A stretch of 7,144 bases of DNA from Clostridiales bacterium (GCA_019420405.1 JAHZHF010000139.1:1-7144); one strand, 5' to 3'. Positions 1-5,963 are shown, counted from the first letter of the stretch. The notes: a model not told the origin generated them from the letters alone. A program made the numbers and translations.

Positions 1-114
1 AAAATCTTAGGGGCGGAGAGATGTTGTTAAGCGGCGCGCAGGGCTTGTCTGAGCGAAGCGAGTTAACCGGAGCGCCGCTTTGCACTTAAACATCTCTTCG
101 GCCTGTTAGATTTT
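1..114. repeat. Long imperfect inverted repeat (giant hairpin), possibly cut by the window edge
   Basis: The two halves are complementary in blocks: 1-7 with 108-114 (AAAATCT/AGATTTT), 17-25 with 89-97 (AGAGATGTT/AACATCTCT), and 29-37 with 72-80 (AAGCGGCGC/GCGCCGCTT), with small bulges between blocks. The apical part (38-71) carries GAGCGAAGCGAG and can form a minor GCTT/AAGC stem. As RNA this would be a rod of roughly 35-40 pairs. The outermost pair lies at base 1, so the element may continue upstream. I do not recognise it as a named family. It could be a dispersed palindromic repeat, a structured RNA, or a terminator for an upstream gene; the strand that matters is unknown. Confidence 0.75.
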
Positions 115-280
115 CCGGATTCCGGAACGGAACATCGAACGGCTGTCCCCTTTTCACAGAATACGTTTATCCAAACCATCCGCCCGCTTCCAGACGTGAT
201 CCAGTGGCAAATGTTAGTGCACTAAATAGCTGCTCTCCTGCATATCCCCGCCCCAATCTTCATATGCTTATAGGGAAAAT
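115..280. other. Intergenic region with no recognised gene
   Basis: No convincing coding frame, tRNA or rRNA is visible on either strand; frames are broken by stops. The stretch begins with the small palindrome CCGGATTCCGG-like sequence near 114-125 and contains the 12-bp palindrome annotated separately. No clear -35/-10 pair precedes the first gene, so its promoter is not assigned. Confidence 0.5.
214..225. promoter_or_regulatory. Perfect 12-bp palindrome, possible operator
   Basis: TTAGTGCACTAA is a perfect two-fold symmetric sequence about 70-85 bp upstream of the lipoprotein gene, in otherwise featureless intergenic DNA. The size and symmetry suit a dimeric DNA-binding protein, but no specific regulator is recognised and a chance palindrome cannot be excluded. 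Confidence 0.3.
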
Positions 281-298
281 ATGCTGCGGGGAATAGCG

Positions 299-706
299 AT
301 GCGGCGTTCTTTATTCTGCGTGTGTCTCTGCCTGGCCGTATGTTTTCTGCCCGGCTGTATCACCCGGCAGGAAGAGGGACAGAAGATAAGAGATCTTGAA
401 TTTACCGTATTGGACAATGAGGATATACCGGAAGAGCTTAAGGTGATGATTGAAGAGGAACAGGAGGGAGCGTTTTATCTGACCTACGAGGATCAGGGAA
501 AACTGTATCTTGCCAGAGGATATGGGACGCAGCCTGAGACGGGATACAGTGTCCGGGTGGACGCCCTGTATGAGACGGAGCATGCGGTCTGCTTCCATAC
601 GAGCCTTCTCGGGCCGCAGCCGGGGGAGGAGACCAGAGAGATCTCTACATATCCCTACGTGGCGGTACAGCTTGAGTCAGTCGGGAAAGATGTCCTGTTT
701 GACTGA
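299..706 (+). CDS. PrcB_C-domain lipoprotein
   Basis: This predicted lipoprotein of 135 residues has a signal peptide (MRRSLF then a hydrophobic stretch) ending in the lipobox LPGC, so Cys20 should be lipidated and the protein anchored on the outer face of the membrane. The mature part contains a region resembling the PrcB C-terminal domain, with the hallmarks TGYSVRVD (about residues 82-89) and LLGPQPGEE followed by TYPYVAVQL. Proteins with this domain are annotated as PrcB-family protease-complex subunits, named after a Treponema protein; the role in clostridia is not established. The start at 299 is preferred because GGGGA sits about 7 nt upstream and gives a compact signal peptide. An in-frame ATG at 281 would add six residues. 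The signal peptide is unusually rich in cysteine (residues 7, 9, 11 and 15). It lies 79 nt before sipL in the same direction, but co-transcription is unproven. Confidence 0.75.
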   Translation: MRRSLFCVCLCLAVCFLPGCITRQEEGQKIRDLEFTVLDNEDIPEELKVMIEEEQEGAFYLTYEDQGKLYLARGYGTQPETGYSVRVDALYETEHAVCFHTSLLGPQPGEETREISTYPYVAVQLESVGKDVLFD

Positions 707-741
707 GGGATAGCTGAGAGAAGGATGGATGTATGACCGAT

Positions 742-763
742 TGTGAATTGAGTGTGAATCGAG
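742..763. repeat. Tandem pair of 11-bp repeats before sipL
   Basis: TGTGAATTGAG is followed immediately by TGTGAATCGAG, differing at one base. The period is about one helical turn, which would suit two adjacent protein-binding half-sites on one DNA face. It lies 22 bp upstream of the sipL start. It does not match a regulator site I know well; it resembles but does not fit the Spo0A box. It may be chance in purine-rich leader DNA. Confidence 0.35.
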
Positions 764-785
764 AGAGTGACAGGAGGATTGGGCA

Positions 786-2345
786 ATGGAACTGATAAAA
801 AAACCGGTTCATTATACGCAGGAAGAAAAGAGTATCTTCGACCAGTTCTATCTGGATGAGGATTACAATGTACCGGAGCAGAAGGACGATGTCCGCAGGA
901 TTATCCAGGGGAGTGCGGAGATCAGAGTGGAAGAGATCCGTCCGGTGGAGAACTATGTACGGATCACGGGAAAGGTGTATTTCCGCATTTTGTACATGAC
1001 CGCGTCAGGGGACTCACGACCTGCGGTTTTGGAGGGCAAGCTCCCCTTTGAGGAGATGGTTTATGCGGAGAGTGACGGAAATGAAACGTTCTTTGTCCGG
1101 AACATGAGAACGGAGTTTACAGGTTCGATTGTAAATTCCAGGAAGGTCAGCCTGAGAATCATGGCGGAGCTGGAAATCGGCCGGGAGCGGCTGCGGGATG
1201 AGGAACTGACTGTTGATGTGGAGAGTGATTTCCCGGTCTATAAGAAGATGCAGGAATTAAATCTTTTAATGCTCACTGCTTCACGGAAAGATACATACCG
1301 GATCAAGGAGGAGATCACCCTGCCCGGCACGAAAGAGAGCATCGGGCAGATCCTTGTCACAGATGTGGGGAGCAGGAGGACAGATATCAGGCTTGGCCAG
1401 GATGAAATCCTCATCCGCGGGGAACTTCTCGTATTCTGTATGTATCTCTCGGCGGAAGAAAAAGCGGACTGGATTGAGCAGAGCGTGCCATTTGAAGGGA
1501 GGATATCATGCGACGGAGTAAGAGAAGGAATGTATTATCACATCAGTCCGTCTCTGGAAGATACTCTGGTTGATATCCGGCTGGACGAGGACGGAGAGAT
1601 GCGCGTACTCGGGATCGAGGGCACCCTTGCACTGCGGATGAATATCTACGAGGAAGAGGAGACCAGCGTGCTGAGAGATCTGTATTCGCTGGAGCAGGAG
1701 TGTATCCTGGAGACGAAGGATGCTCTATACGAGGAGCTGCTGATGCAGAACCAGTCCCGGTGTAAGATGTCGGAGAGGTTGTCATTGCCGGAACTCAAAG
1801 ACGATGTGCTCCAGATCATCCACAGTCAGGGCAGCATCCAGGTGGAGAGCGAGCAGCATACGAAAGAAGGCGTCCGTGTGGAAGGTATCCTTCACGTAGG
1901 ATTCCTCTACCTGAGGGGAGATGATGTGGAGCCGTATGGAAGCTGGCAGGGGATTGTCCCGTTTTCCTGGCTGATCGAGTATCCGGATCTTGACGAGGAT
2001 GCAGTCAGCAGTCTCGCTTCCCATGTGGAGCAGCTCGCGGTGAATCTGGCGGGAAGTGAGGCAGTGGAGATCAAGGCTGTACTGGCTTTTGATATCTTCC
2101 TGCGCAAGCGAGTGCCCTCCGCTGTGATAACGGATGTGCATACCCGTCCGCTGGATGAGGAGAGTCTCGCCGGACGGCCGGGAATCGTGGGACATATCGT
2201 GCAGAGCGGGGAGGATCTGTGGGGCCTTGCGAAGAAATATATGACAACCACAGAGGGAATTATGGAGATAAACGGGATGGAAAATGAAACTGTCAGAGTT
2301 GGGGATAAACTGTTGATTTTTAAAGAGAATATGAGTATACTATAG
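786..2345 (+). CDS. sipL: SipL-like spore coat morphogenesis protein (SPOCS/DUF3794 + LysM)
   Basis: This 519-residue protein is the expected SpoIVA-interacting coat anchoring protein of clostridia. In C. difficile, SipL binds the ATPase SpoIVA through its LysM domain and attaches the coat layers to the forespore surface in the mother cell. Three internal repeats of the SPOCS/DUF3794 type are visible, starting near residues 29, 179 and 334 (compare VPEQKDDVRRII and LPELKDDVLQII) and each running about 100-110 residues. A C-terminal LysM domain spans about 469-512, with HIVQSGEDLWGLAKKY (Trp479) and a closing VGDKLLIF. There is no signal peptide or membrane segment, as expected for a mother-cell cytoplasmic protein. 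AGGAGG at 772-777, 8 nt before the ATG, fixes the start. The gene precedes ispE, gntR and spoIIR, an order I recall from C. difficile. Sigma-E control is expected from the family, but I could not place a convincing sigma-E promoter. Confidence 0.88.
   Translation: MELIKKPVHYTQEEKSIFDQFYLDEDYNVPEQKDDVRRIIQGSAEIRVEEIRPVENYVRITGKVYFRILYMTASGDSRPAVLEGKLPFEEMVYAESDGNETFFVRNMRTEFTGSIVNSRKVSLRIMAELEIGRERLRDEELTVDVESDFPVYKKMQELNLLMLTASRKDTYRIKEEITLPGTKESIGQILVTDVGSRRTDIRLGQDEILIRGELLVFCMYLSAEEKADWIEQSVPFEGRISCDGVREGMYYHISPSLEDTLVDIRLDEDGEMRVLGIEGTLALRMNIYEEEETSVLRDLYSLEQECILETKDALYEELLMQNQSRCKMSERLSLPELKDDVLQIIHSQGSIQVESEQHTKEGVRVEGILHVGFLYLRGDDVEPYGSWQGIVPFSWLIEYPDLDEDAVSSLASHVEQLAVNLAGSEAVEIKAVLAFDIFLRKRVPSAVITDVHTRPLDEESLAGRPGIVGHIVQSGEDLWGLAKKYMTTTEGIMEINGMENETVRVGDKLLIFKENMSIL
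2313..2341 (+). promoter_or_regulatory. Putative sigma-A promoter for ispE inside the end of sipL
   Basis: TTGATT at 2313-2318 (4 of 6 to TTGACA) and TATACT at 2336-2341 (5 of 6 to TATAAT) are separated by exactly 17 bp. Transcription would start near 2348, giving ispE a leader of about 32 nt that includes its AGGAGG site. It would let the essential isoprenoid gene be expressed in vegetative cells independently of the sporulation gene sipL. The function is inferred from sequence only. Confidence 0.5.
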
Positions 2346-2379
2346 GCATAATGTATACAAGATACAGGAGGATACACGG

Positions 2380-3267
2380 ATGAATCAGATTGAACTGAAA
2401 GCGCTGGCAAAGATCAATCTGGGACTGGATGTACTTGGAAGAAGAGAAAACGGATATCATGATGTGCGTATGGTGATGCAGTCCATTTATCTTTATGATG
2501 AGGTGAAGATTGGGCGGATGAATCAGGAAGGAATCAGGGTTGAGACGAATCTGGGATTCCTTCCTACAGGCGAGGGCAATATCGCGTACAAGGCAGCGCA
2601 GCTTTTGAGAGATGAGTTCCAGATCAGCGACGGAATCAGGATAACGCTGAATAAACATATACCTGTGGCGGCGGGACTGGCAGGAGGAAGTTCCAACGCG
2701 GCGGCAGTTCTCTTCGGGATGAACCGGATGTTTCGCCTTGGGCTGTCCACGCAGGAGCTGATGGAGAGGGGCGTGAAGCTGGGAGCAGACGTGCCTTATT
2801 GTATTATGAGAGGGACGGTTCTTGCTGAGGGAATCGGAGAGGAACTGAAAGTTCTTCCGCAGATGCCGAAATGCACCGTCCTTATCGCGAAGCCATCGGT
2901 CAGCGTATCGACTAAGGTGGTATATGAGGCGCTGGATGCGAAGAAGATCACGGAGCACCCGGATATCGACGGGATCATTGCCGGTCTGAATGCCGGAAGC
3001 CTTAAGCAGGTGGCAGAATCTATGGGAAATGTGCTCGAGGACGTAACCATCCCTATGCATCCCGTGATCAGCGAGATCAAGCAGGTGATGAAGGATGCGG
3101 GGGCTTTAAATGCCATGATGAGCGGAAGCGGCCCCACAGTGTTCGGTCTGTTCGAAAACCGTGCGGACGCGCGGACAGCGCAGCGAATCATCAGAGAAAA
3201 GGCACTGACCAGACAGGTCTACGTGACAAGCATACACAATGTGAGGAGGAATCAGGATGTCCATTGA
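2380..3267 (+). CDS. ispE: 4-(cytidine 5'-diphospho)-2-C-methyl-D-erythritol kinase
   Basis: IspE is a cytoplasmic GHMP-superfamily kinase that phosphorylates CDP-methylerythritol at the 2-hydroxyl using ATP, the fourth step of the MEP isoprenoid pathway. The protein is 295 residues, a normal family length. It shows the N-terminal KINLGLDVLGRRENGYHD motif with the expected catalytic Lys11, the glycine-rich ATP-binding motif PVAAGLAGGSSNAAA at 95-109, the GADVP motif with the expected catalytic Asp137, and the C-terminal MSGSGPTVFGLF motif at 247-258. AGGAGG at 2366-2371, 8 nt before the ATG, supports the start. It lies 34 nt after sipL, probably has its own promoter in the tail of sipL, and overlaps the start of the GntR gene by 11 nt, so the two are likely translated from one mRNA. 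No defects are seen. Confidence 0.96.
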   Translation: MNQIELKALAKINLGLDVLGRRENGYHDVRMVMQSIYLYDEVKIGRMNQEGIRVETNLGFLPTGEGNIAYKAAQLLRDEFQISDGIRITLNKHIPVAAGLAGGSSNAAAVLFGMNRMFRLGLSTQELMERGVKLGADVPYCIMRGTVLAEGIGEELKVLPQMPKCTVLIAKPSVSVSTKVVYEALDAKKITEHPDIDGIIAGLNAGSLKQVAESMGNVLEDVTIPMHPVISEIKQVMKDAGALNAMMSGSGPTVFGLFENRADARTAQRIIREKALTRQVYVTSIHNVRRNQDVH

Positions 3268-3943
3268 TTTTGAAGTTACCATGAATGAATATCTTCCGCT
3301 CAGGGATGTGGTGTTTAATACGCTGCGGAGGGCAATCCTGCGCGGAGAATTGAAGCCGGGAGAAAGGCTGATGGAGATTCAGCTTGCCAATAAGCTTGGC
3401 GTGAGCCGGACTCCGATCAGAGAGGCAATCCGTAAGCTGGAGCTGGAGGGACTGGTATTAATGATTCCCCGCAAAGGAGCGGAGGTCGCTGAGATCACGG
3501 AGAAGAATCTGCGCGATGTACTTGAGGTGCGGTGCGCGCTGGAGGAACTGGGCGTACAGCTCGCCTGTGACCGGATTGATAAGGAGGGAATTCAGAAGCT
3601 TCACGAGGCGGCGGATCATTTCCGGGACGTCCTGGACAGCGATGATATCACACAGATCGCCCAGGCGGACGAGGCGTTTCACGACGTGATCTTTGAGGCG
3701 ACGGGCAATGCGAGGCTGATCCAGCTTTTGAACAATCTGAGGGAGCAGATGTACCGCTACAGGATCGAATACCTGAAAAAGAGAGACTGCTATCCCCAGC
3801 TTTTGTCCGAGCATCAGGGGATTATCGAGGCAATTGAGGGGCATGACAAAGAGAATGCGACAAAGATCACAGTAGTGCATATCAACAATCAGGTGGACAC
3901 TGTGCTGGGAACTCTGCGTCACAAGGATGAGAAAGAGCAGTAA
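3257..3943 (+). CDS. GntR-family transcriptional regulator (FadR/FCD subfamily)
   Basis: This 228-residue DNA-binding regulator has an N-terminal winged helix at about residues 14-80, including LANKLGVSRTPIREAIRKLELEGLV (43-67). The C-terminal all-helical FCD ligand domain covers about 85-220. Asp138, His142, His186 and His208 lie at the positions usually forming the FCD metal site (DEAFHDVIFEATGN, SEHQGII, VHINN), so a metal with a bound carboxylate ligand is plausible. The ligand and targets cannot be read from sequence. GAGGAGG at 3243-3249, 7 nt upstream, fixes the start within the end of ispE; a later ATG at 3281 lacks such a site. The gene sits between ispE and spoIIR, and FCD regulators often act on neighbouring genes. 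Inverted repeats just downstream (3946-3962 and 3972-3995) are possible operators, but a connection is speculative. Confidence 0.92.
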   Translation: MSIDFEVTMNEYLPLRDVVFNTLRRAILRGELKPGERLMEIQLANKLGVSRTPIREAIRKLELEGLVLMIPRKGAEVAEITEKNLRDVLEVRCALEELGVQLACDRIDKEGIQKLHEAADHFRDVLDSDDITQIAQADEAFHDVIFEATGNARLIQLLNNLREQMYRYRIEYLKKRDCYPQLLSEHQGIIEAIEGHDKENATKITVVHINNQVDTVLGTLRHKDEKEQ

Positions 3944-3945
3944 CT

Positions 3946-3973
3946 GAATATTTTCAATATTCCCGGTTATACT
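3946..3973 (+). promoter_or_regulatory. Putative sigma-F (forespore) promoter of spoIIR
   Basis: GAATA at 3946-3950 and GGTTATACT at 3965-3973 are separated by 14 bp. The -10 fits the sigma-F pattern GGnnAnAnT at every fixed position, and TGAATA fits the forespore -35 pattern. From family knowledge, spoIIR is a sigma-F target. Transcription should start near 3979-3982, giving a leader of about 25 nt. The -35 overlaps an AT-rich 7-bp inverted repeat (GAATATT/AATATTC, 3946-3962). The assignment is by consensus and context only. Confidence 0.6.
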
Positions 3974-3995
3974 CCATGTATGAAAATGCATGGAG
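3972..3995 (+). promoter_or_regulatory. Hairpin sequestering the spoIIR Shine-Dalgarno, GAAA loop
   Basis: CTCCATGTAT (3972-3981) pairs with ATGCATGGAG (3986-3995), giving a 10-bp stem with one U-G pair, no bulges, closed by the GNRA-type tetraloop GAAA (3982-3985). The 3' arm contains four of the five bases of the GGAGG ribosome binding site (3992-3996). RNA reading through from gntR would carry the whole hairpin and should be poorly translated. RNA starting at the proposed sigma-F site would begin at or inside the loop, lack the 5' arm, and leave GGAGG free. The structure is seen; its regulatory role is inferred. Confidence 0.65.
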
Positions 3996-3996
3996 G
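3992..3996 (+). promoter_or_regulatory. spoIIR ribosome binding site that decides the start
   Basis: GGAGG lies 8 nt before the ATG at 4005. An upstream in-frame ATG at 3990 overlaps this site and has no ribosome binding site of its own, so translation should start at 4005. Confidence 0.8.
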
Positions 3997-4004
3997 TTAT
4001 ACAT

Positions 4005-4703
4005 ATGGAAAGAATAGATTCGGAAAACAATCAGGAACGGAGAGAAAAAAGAGCGAAAGTAGCGCTTCCCTTTGCGATGGGTCCGGCGCTCGTTCCGTTT
4101 TTTCTTCCGACGCTTATCCTGGCGATTGTCCTGGCGGGGCTCGTGACAGCGCTCGTTTATCAGAGGACGGAGGAAGTATCGCGGGCGGCGCTGCAGGCGC
4201 ATCTGTCGCAGGAAGTGCTGCGTTTTCATGTGCTGGCGGACAGCGACAGTCCGGAGGATCAGGCGGTAAAGCTTAAGGTGAGGGATGAGGTCCTTGCGTA
4301 TCTCTCAGCAGAGATGCCGGAATCGGAGGATGCAGAGCAGACCGCAGATTGGGTGAGACGGCATATAGATGAGATCGAAGAGGTAAGCCGGGAGACAGTA
4401 GCGAATGAGGGATTCGATGACCCGGTAAATGCGGCGGTCACGACGTGCTGGTTTCCGGATAAGACATACGGGGATCTCACATTTCCGGCCGGAAATTATG
4501 AGGCTCTGCGGATTGAGATCGGAGCGGCAGAGGGACAGAACTGGTGGTGTGTACTTTATCCCGCGCTGTGTTTTCTTGACACAACGAACGCTGTGGTTCC
4601 GGAGGAAGGAAAGCAGAAATTGAAACATGTACTGACGGAAGAGGAGTATTCCAGGATAACGGCTACGTCAGATTTTAAGATTGGCTGGTATTTCTGGCAG
4701 TGA
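4005..4703 (+). CDS. spoIIR: Stage II sporulation protein R
   Basis: SpoIIR is made in the forespore under sigma-F, exported towards the intermembrane space, and triggers SpoIIGA to process pro-sigma-E in the mother cell. The 232-residue product has a charged N-terminus, one hydrophobic membrane or signal segment at about 28-52, and the conserved exported domain. Family motifs include LRFHVLADSDSPEDQAVKLKVRD (72-93), FPAGNYEALRIEIG (160-173) and GQNWWCVLYPALCF (177-190) with the Trp-Trp-Cys signature at 180-182. The N-terminal cytoplasmic stretch of about 25 residues (many Arg, Lys and Glu) is rather long. The start at 4005 is chosen from GGAGG at 3992-3996. The gene follows gntR by 61 nt, a gap holding a sigma-F-like promoter and a hairpin over the ribosome binding site. 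It ends 7 nt before the next gene, suggesting coupled translation. Confidence 0.95.
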   Translation: MERIDSENNQERREKRAKVALPFAMGPALVPFFLPTLILAIVLAGLVTALVYQRTEEVSRAALQAHLSQEVLRFHVLADSDSPEDQAVKLKVRDEVLAYLSAEMPESEDAEQTADWVRRHIDEIEEVSRETVANEGFDDPVNAAVTTCWFPDKTYGDLTFPAGNYEALRIEIGAAEGQNWWCVLYPALCFLDTTNAVVPEEGKQKLKHVLTEEEYSRITATSDFKIGWYFWQ

Positions 4704-4710
4704 TATAGAG

Positions 4711-5889
4711 ATGACAGAATTTTTAGTGAAACATTTTATAAAAGATTATCAGGATGTGGAGAAGATATCCGTGAGGACGGCCTACGGTGTGCTGGCCAGC
4801 TTTGTGGGTATCTTCTGCAATGTTTTTTTGTTTATTGTAAAATTTATTGTGGGCCTTGTGCTGCGCAGTGTGTCCGTTACTGCGGACGCGTTTAACAATT
4901 TATCCGACGCAGGATCGTCGATTATCAGTTTTGTGGGAGTCAAGATGGCGGAAAAGCCCGCGGACAAAGATCATCCCTTCGGGCACGGGCGGATTGAGTA
5001 CATCGCGGCGCTGATTGTCTCGTTTCTTGTGCTGGAAGTCGGTTTTACCTTCCTTAAAGATTCCATCGGAAAGATAAGAAATCCGGAAGAGCTGAATTTC
5101 CGGGCCGTTTCCGTAGTGATCCTGCTGCTCTCTATTGGGGTGAAGCTGTGGCTGGGACTGTTCAACCGGAAACTGGGAGAGAAGATTGACTCCAAGGTGA
5201 TGCAGGCTGTCTTCACGGACTCCATGGGCGATGTGATTACGACGGGCGCGACGGTGGCGTCACTTTTGTTTTTCCGGTTTACGGGGATTAACATTGACGG
5301 GATCGTGGGTGCCTGTGTGGCACTTGTCGTTATGTGGGCCGGAGTCGGAATCGCGAAGGATACACTGGAGCCTCTGATCGGAGAGGCCATCGATCCGGAG
5401 GTATACGACGAGATTAAGCGCTTTGTGGAGAGCTATGAGGGGATCGAAGGCACACACGATCTGATCGTGCATAACTATGGACCGGGCCGCAGTATGGCGT
5501 CGATCCATGCGGAAGTCCCCAACGATGTGGATATCGAACAGTCTCACGAGATTATCGACCGGATCGAGCGGGAAGCTTCTAAGGAGCTGGGGCTCTTCCT
5601 GGTGATACATATGGATCCGGTGGAGATGAAGGATACCCGGGTGCTCAGCATCCGCAGCCAGGCGGTCAAGATTCTGCGGGAGCTTGATCCTGCCTGCAGC
5701 CTGCATGATTTCCGGGTGGTTCACGGAGAAAAGCAGATTAACCTGATCTTTGACCTGGTGATTCCCATCGAATATGATGAGAAAAAGAGACAGGAGCTTC
5801 CCAGACAGATGGAGGAGCGGATGAAAGACGTGGATGAGCGGTACGAGTGCGTGATCACAGTGGAGTCGGACTACGTGGCGGCAACGTGA
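4711..5889 (+). CDS. Cation diffusion facilitator (CDF) family metal transporter
   Basis: This 392-residue inner-membrane protein should export a divalent metal in exchange for protons. Six membrane segments are visible at about 27-50, 53-77, 95-117, 132-151, 171-190 and 193-213. The likely transport site is Asn62 and Asp66 in segment 2 (FNNLSDAGSS) plus Asp170 and Asp174 in segment 5 (FTDSMGD), with the family motif DHPFGHGRIEY at 87-97. The site has no His, unlike zinc CDFs such as YiiP (Asp-Asp/His-Asp). An Asn-Asp/Asp-Asp arrangement points to manganese or iron, as inference. The cytoplasmic domain begins near 225, and about 90 residues beyond residue 300 exceed the usual CDF length and look like a second soluble domain. 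ATG 4711 is chosen, 7 nt after the spoIIR stop and with a weak ribosome binding site; an in-frame TTG at 4681 would overlap spoIIR. Start choice rests on the familiar MTEFLVKHF N-terminus. Confidence 0.9.
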   Translation: MTEFLVKHFIKDYQDVEKISVRTAYGVLASFVGIFCNVFLFIVKFIVGLVLRSVSVTADAFNNLSDAGSSIISFVGVKMAEKPADKDHPFGHGRIEYIAALIVSFLVLEVGFTFLKDSIGKIRNPEELNFRAVSVVILLLSIGVKLWLGLFNRKLGEKIDSKVMQAVFTDSMGDVITTGATVASLLFFRFTGINIDGIVGACVALVVMWAGVGIAKDTLEPLIGEAIDPEVYDEIKRFVESYEGIEGTHDLIVHNYGPGRSMASIHAEVPNDVDIEQSHEIIDRIEREASKELGLFLVIHMDPVEMKDTRVLSIRSQAVKILRELDPACSLHDFRVVHGEKQINLIFDLVIPIEYDEKKRQELPRQMEERMKDVDERYECVITVESDYVAAT

Positions 5890-5912
5890 GAAAAGCAGAG
5901 AACGTAAGGTGT

Positions 5913-5963
5913 GGACAGTACAGACAGAGGAACAGTACAGAAAGAGGGACAGTACAGACAGAG
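5913..5963 (+). repeat. Three tandem copies of a 17-bp repeat
   Basis: Copies lie at 5913-5929, 5930-5946 and 5947-5963 with the unit GGACAGTACAGACAGAG. The first and third are identical; the middle one differs at two positions. The array ends 10 nt before the thioesterase ATG, and its last bases form part of that gene's ribosome binding site (GAGGTG, 5961-5966). Every unit ends in AGAGG once joined to the next G, giving repeated Shine-Dalgarno-like sites. Copy number could vary by replication slippage. Confidence 0.85.

Noticed and set aside
115..280. Remnant of a coding gene on the minus strand
   Set aside because: Short open stretches exist but stops break all frames within a few tens of codons and no family motif is recognisable.
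578..610. Sigma-E-like -10 (CATACGAG) for sipL inside the lipoprotein gene
   Set aside because: It matches only 6 of 8 positions, has no good -35 at the right spacing, and is nearly 190 bp from the sipL start.
2320..3060. Long minus-strand open frame of 246 codons opposite ispE
   Set aside because: It lies opposite an unmistakable ispE with all kinase motifs, shows no family signature and has an odd His- and Ser-rich composition.
3946..3962. GAATATT/AATATTC inverted repeat as a terminator of gntR
   Set aside because: The stem is only 7 A/T-rich pairs with no following T-tract, and it overlaps the -35 of the likely sigma-F promoter.
3990..4004. Upstream ATG at 3990 as the spoIIR start
   Set aside because: It overlaps the GGAGG site that serves the ATG at 4005 and has no ribosome binding site of its own.
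4681..4710. TTG at 4681 as the start of the CDF gene
   Set aside because: It lies inside spoIIR, lacks a ribosome binding site, and the added residues are unlike the usual CDF N-terminus, which begins at the ATG at 4711.
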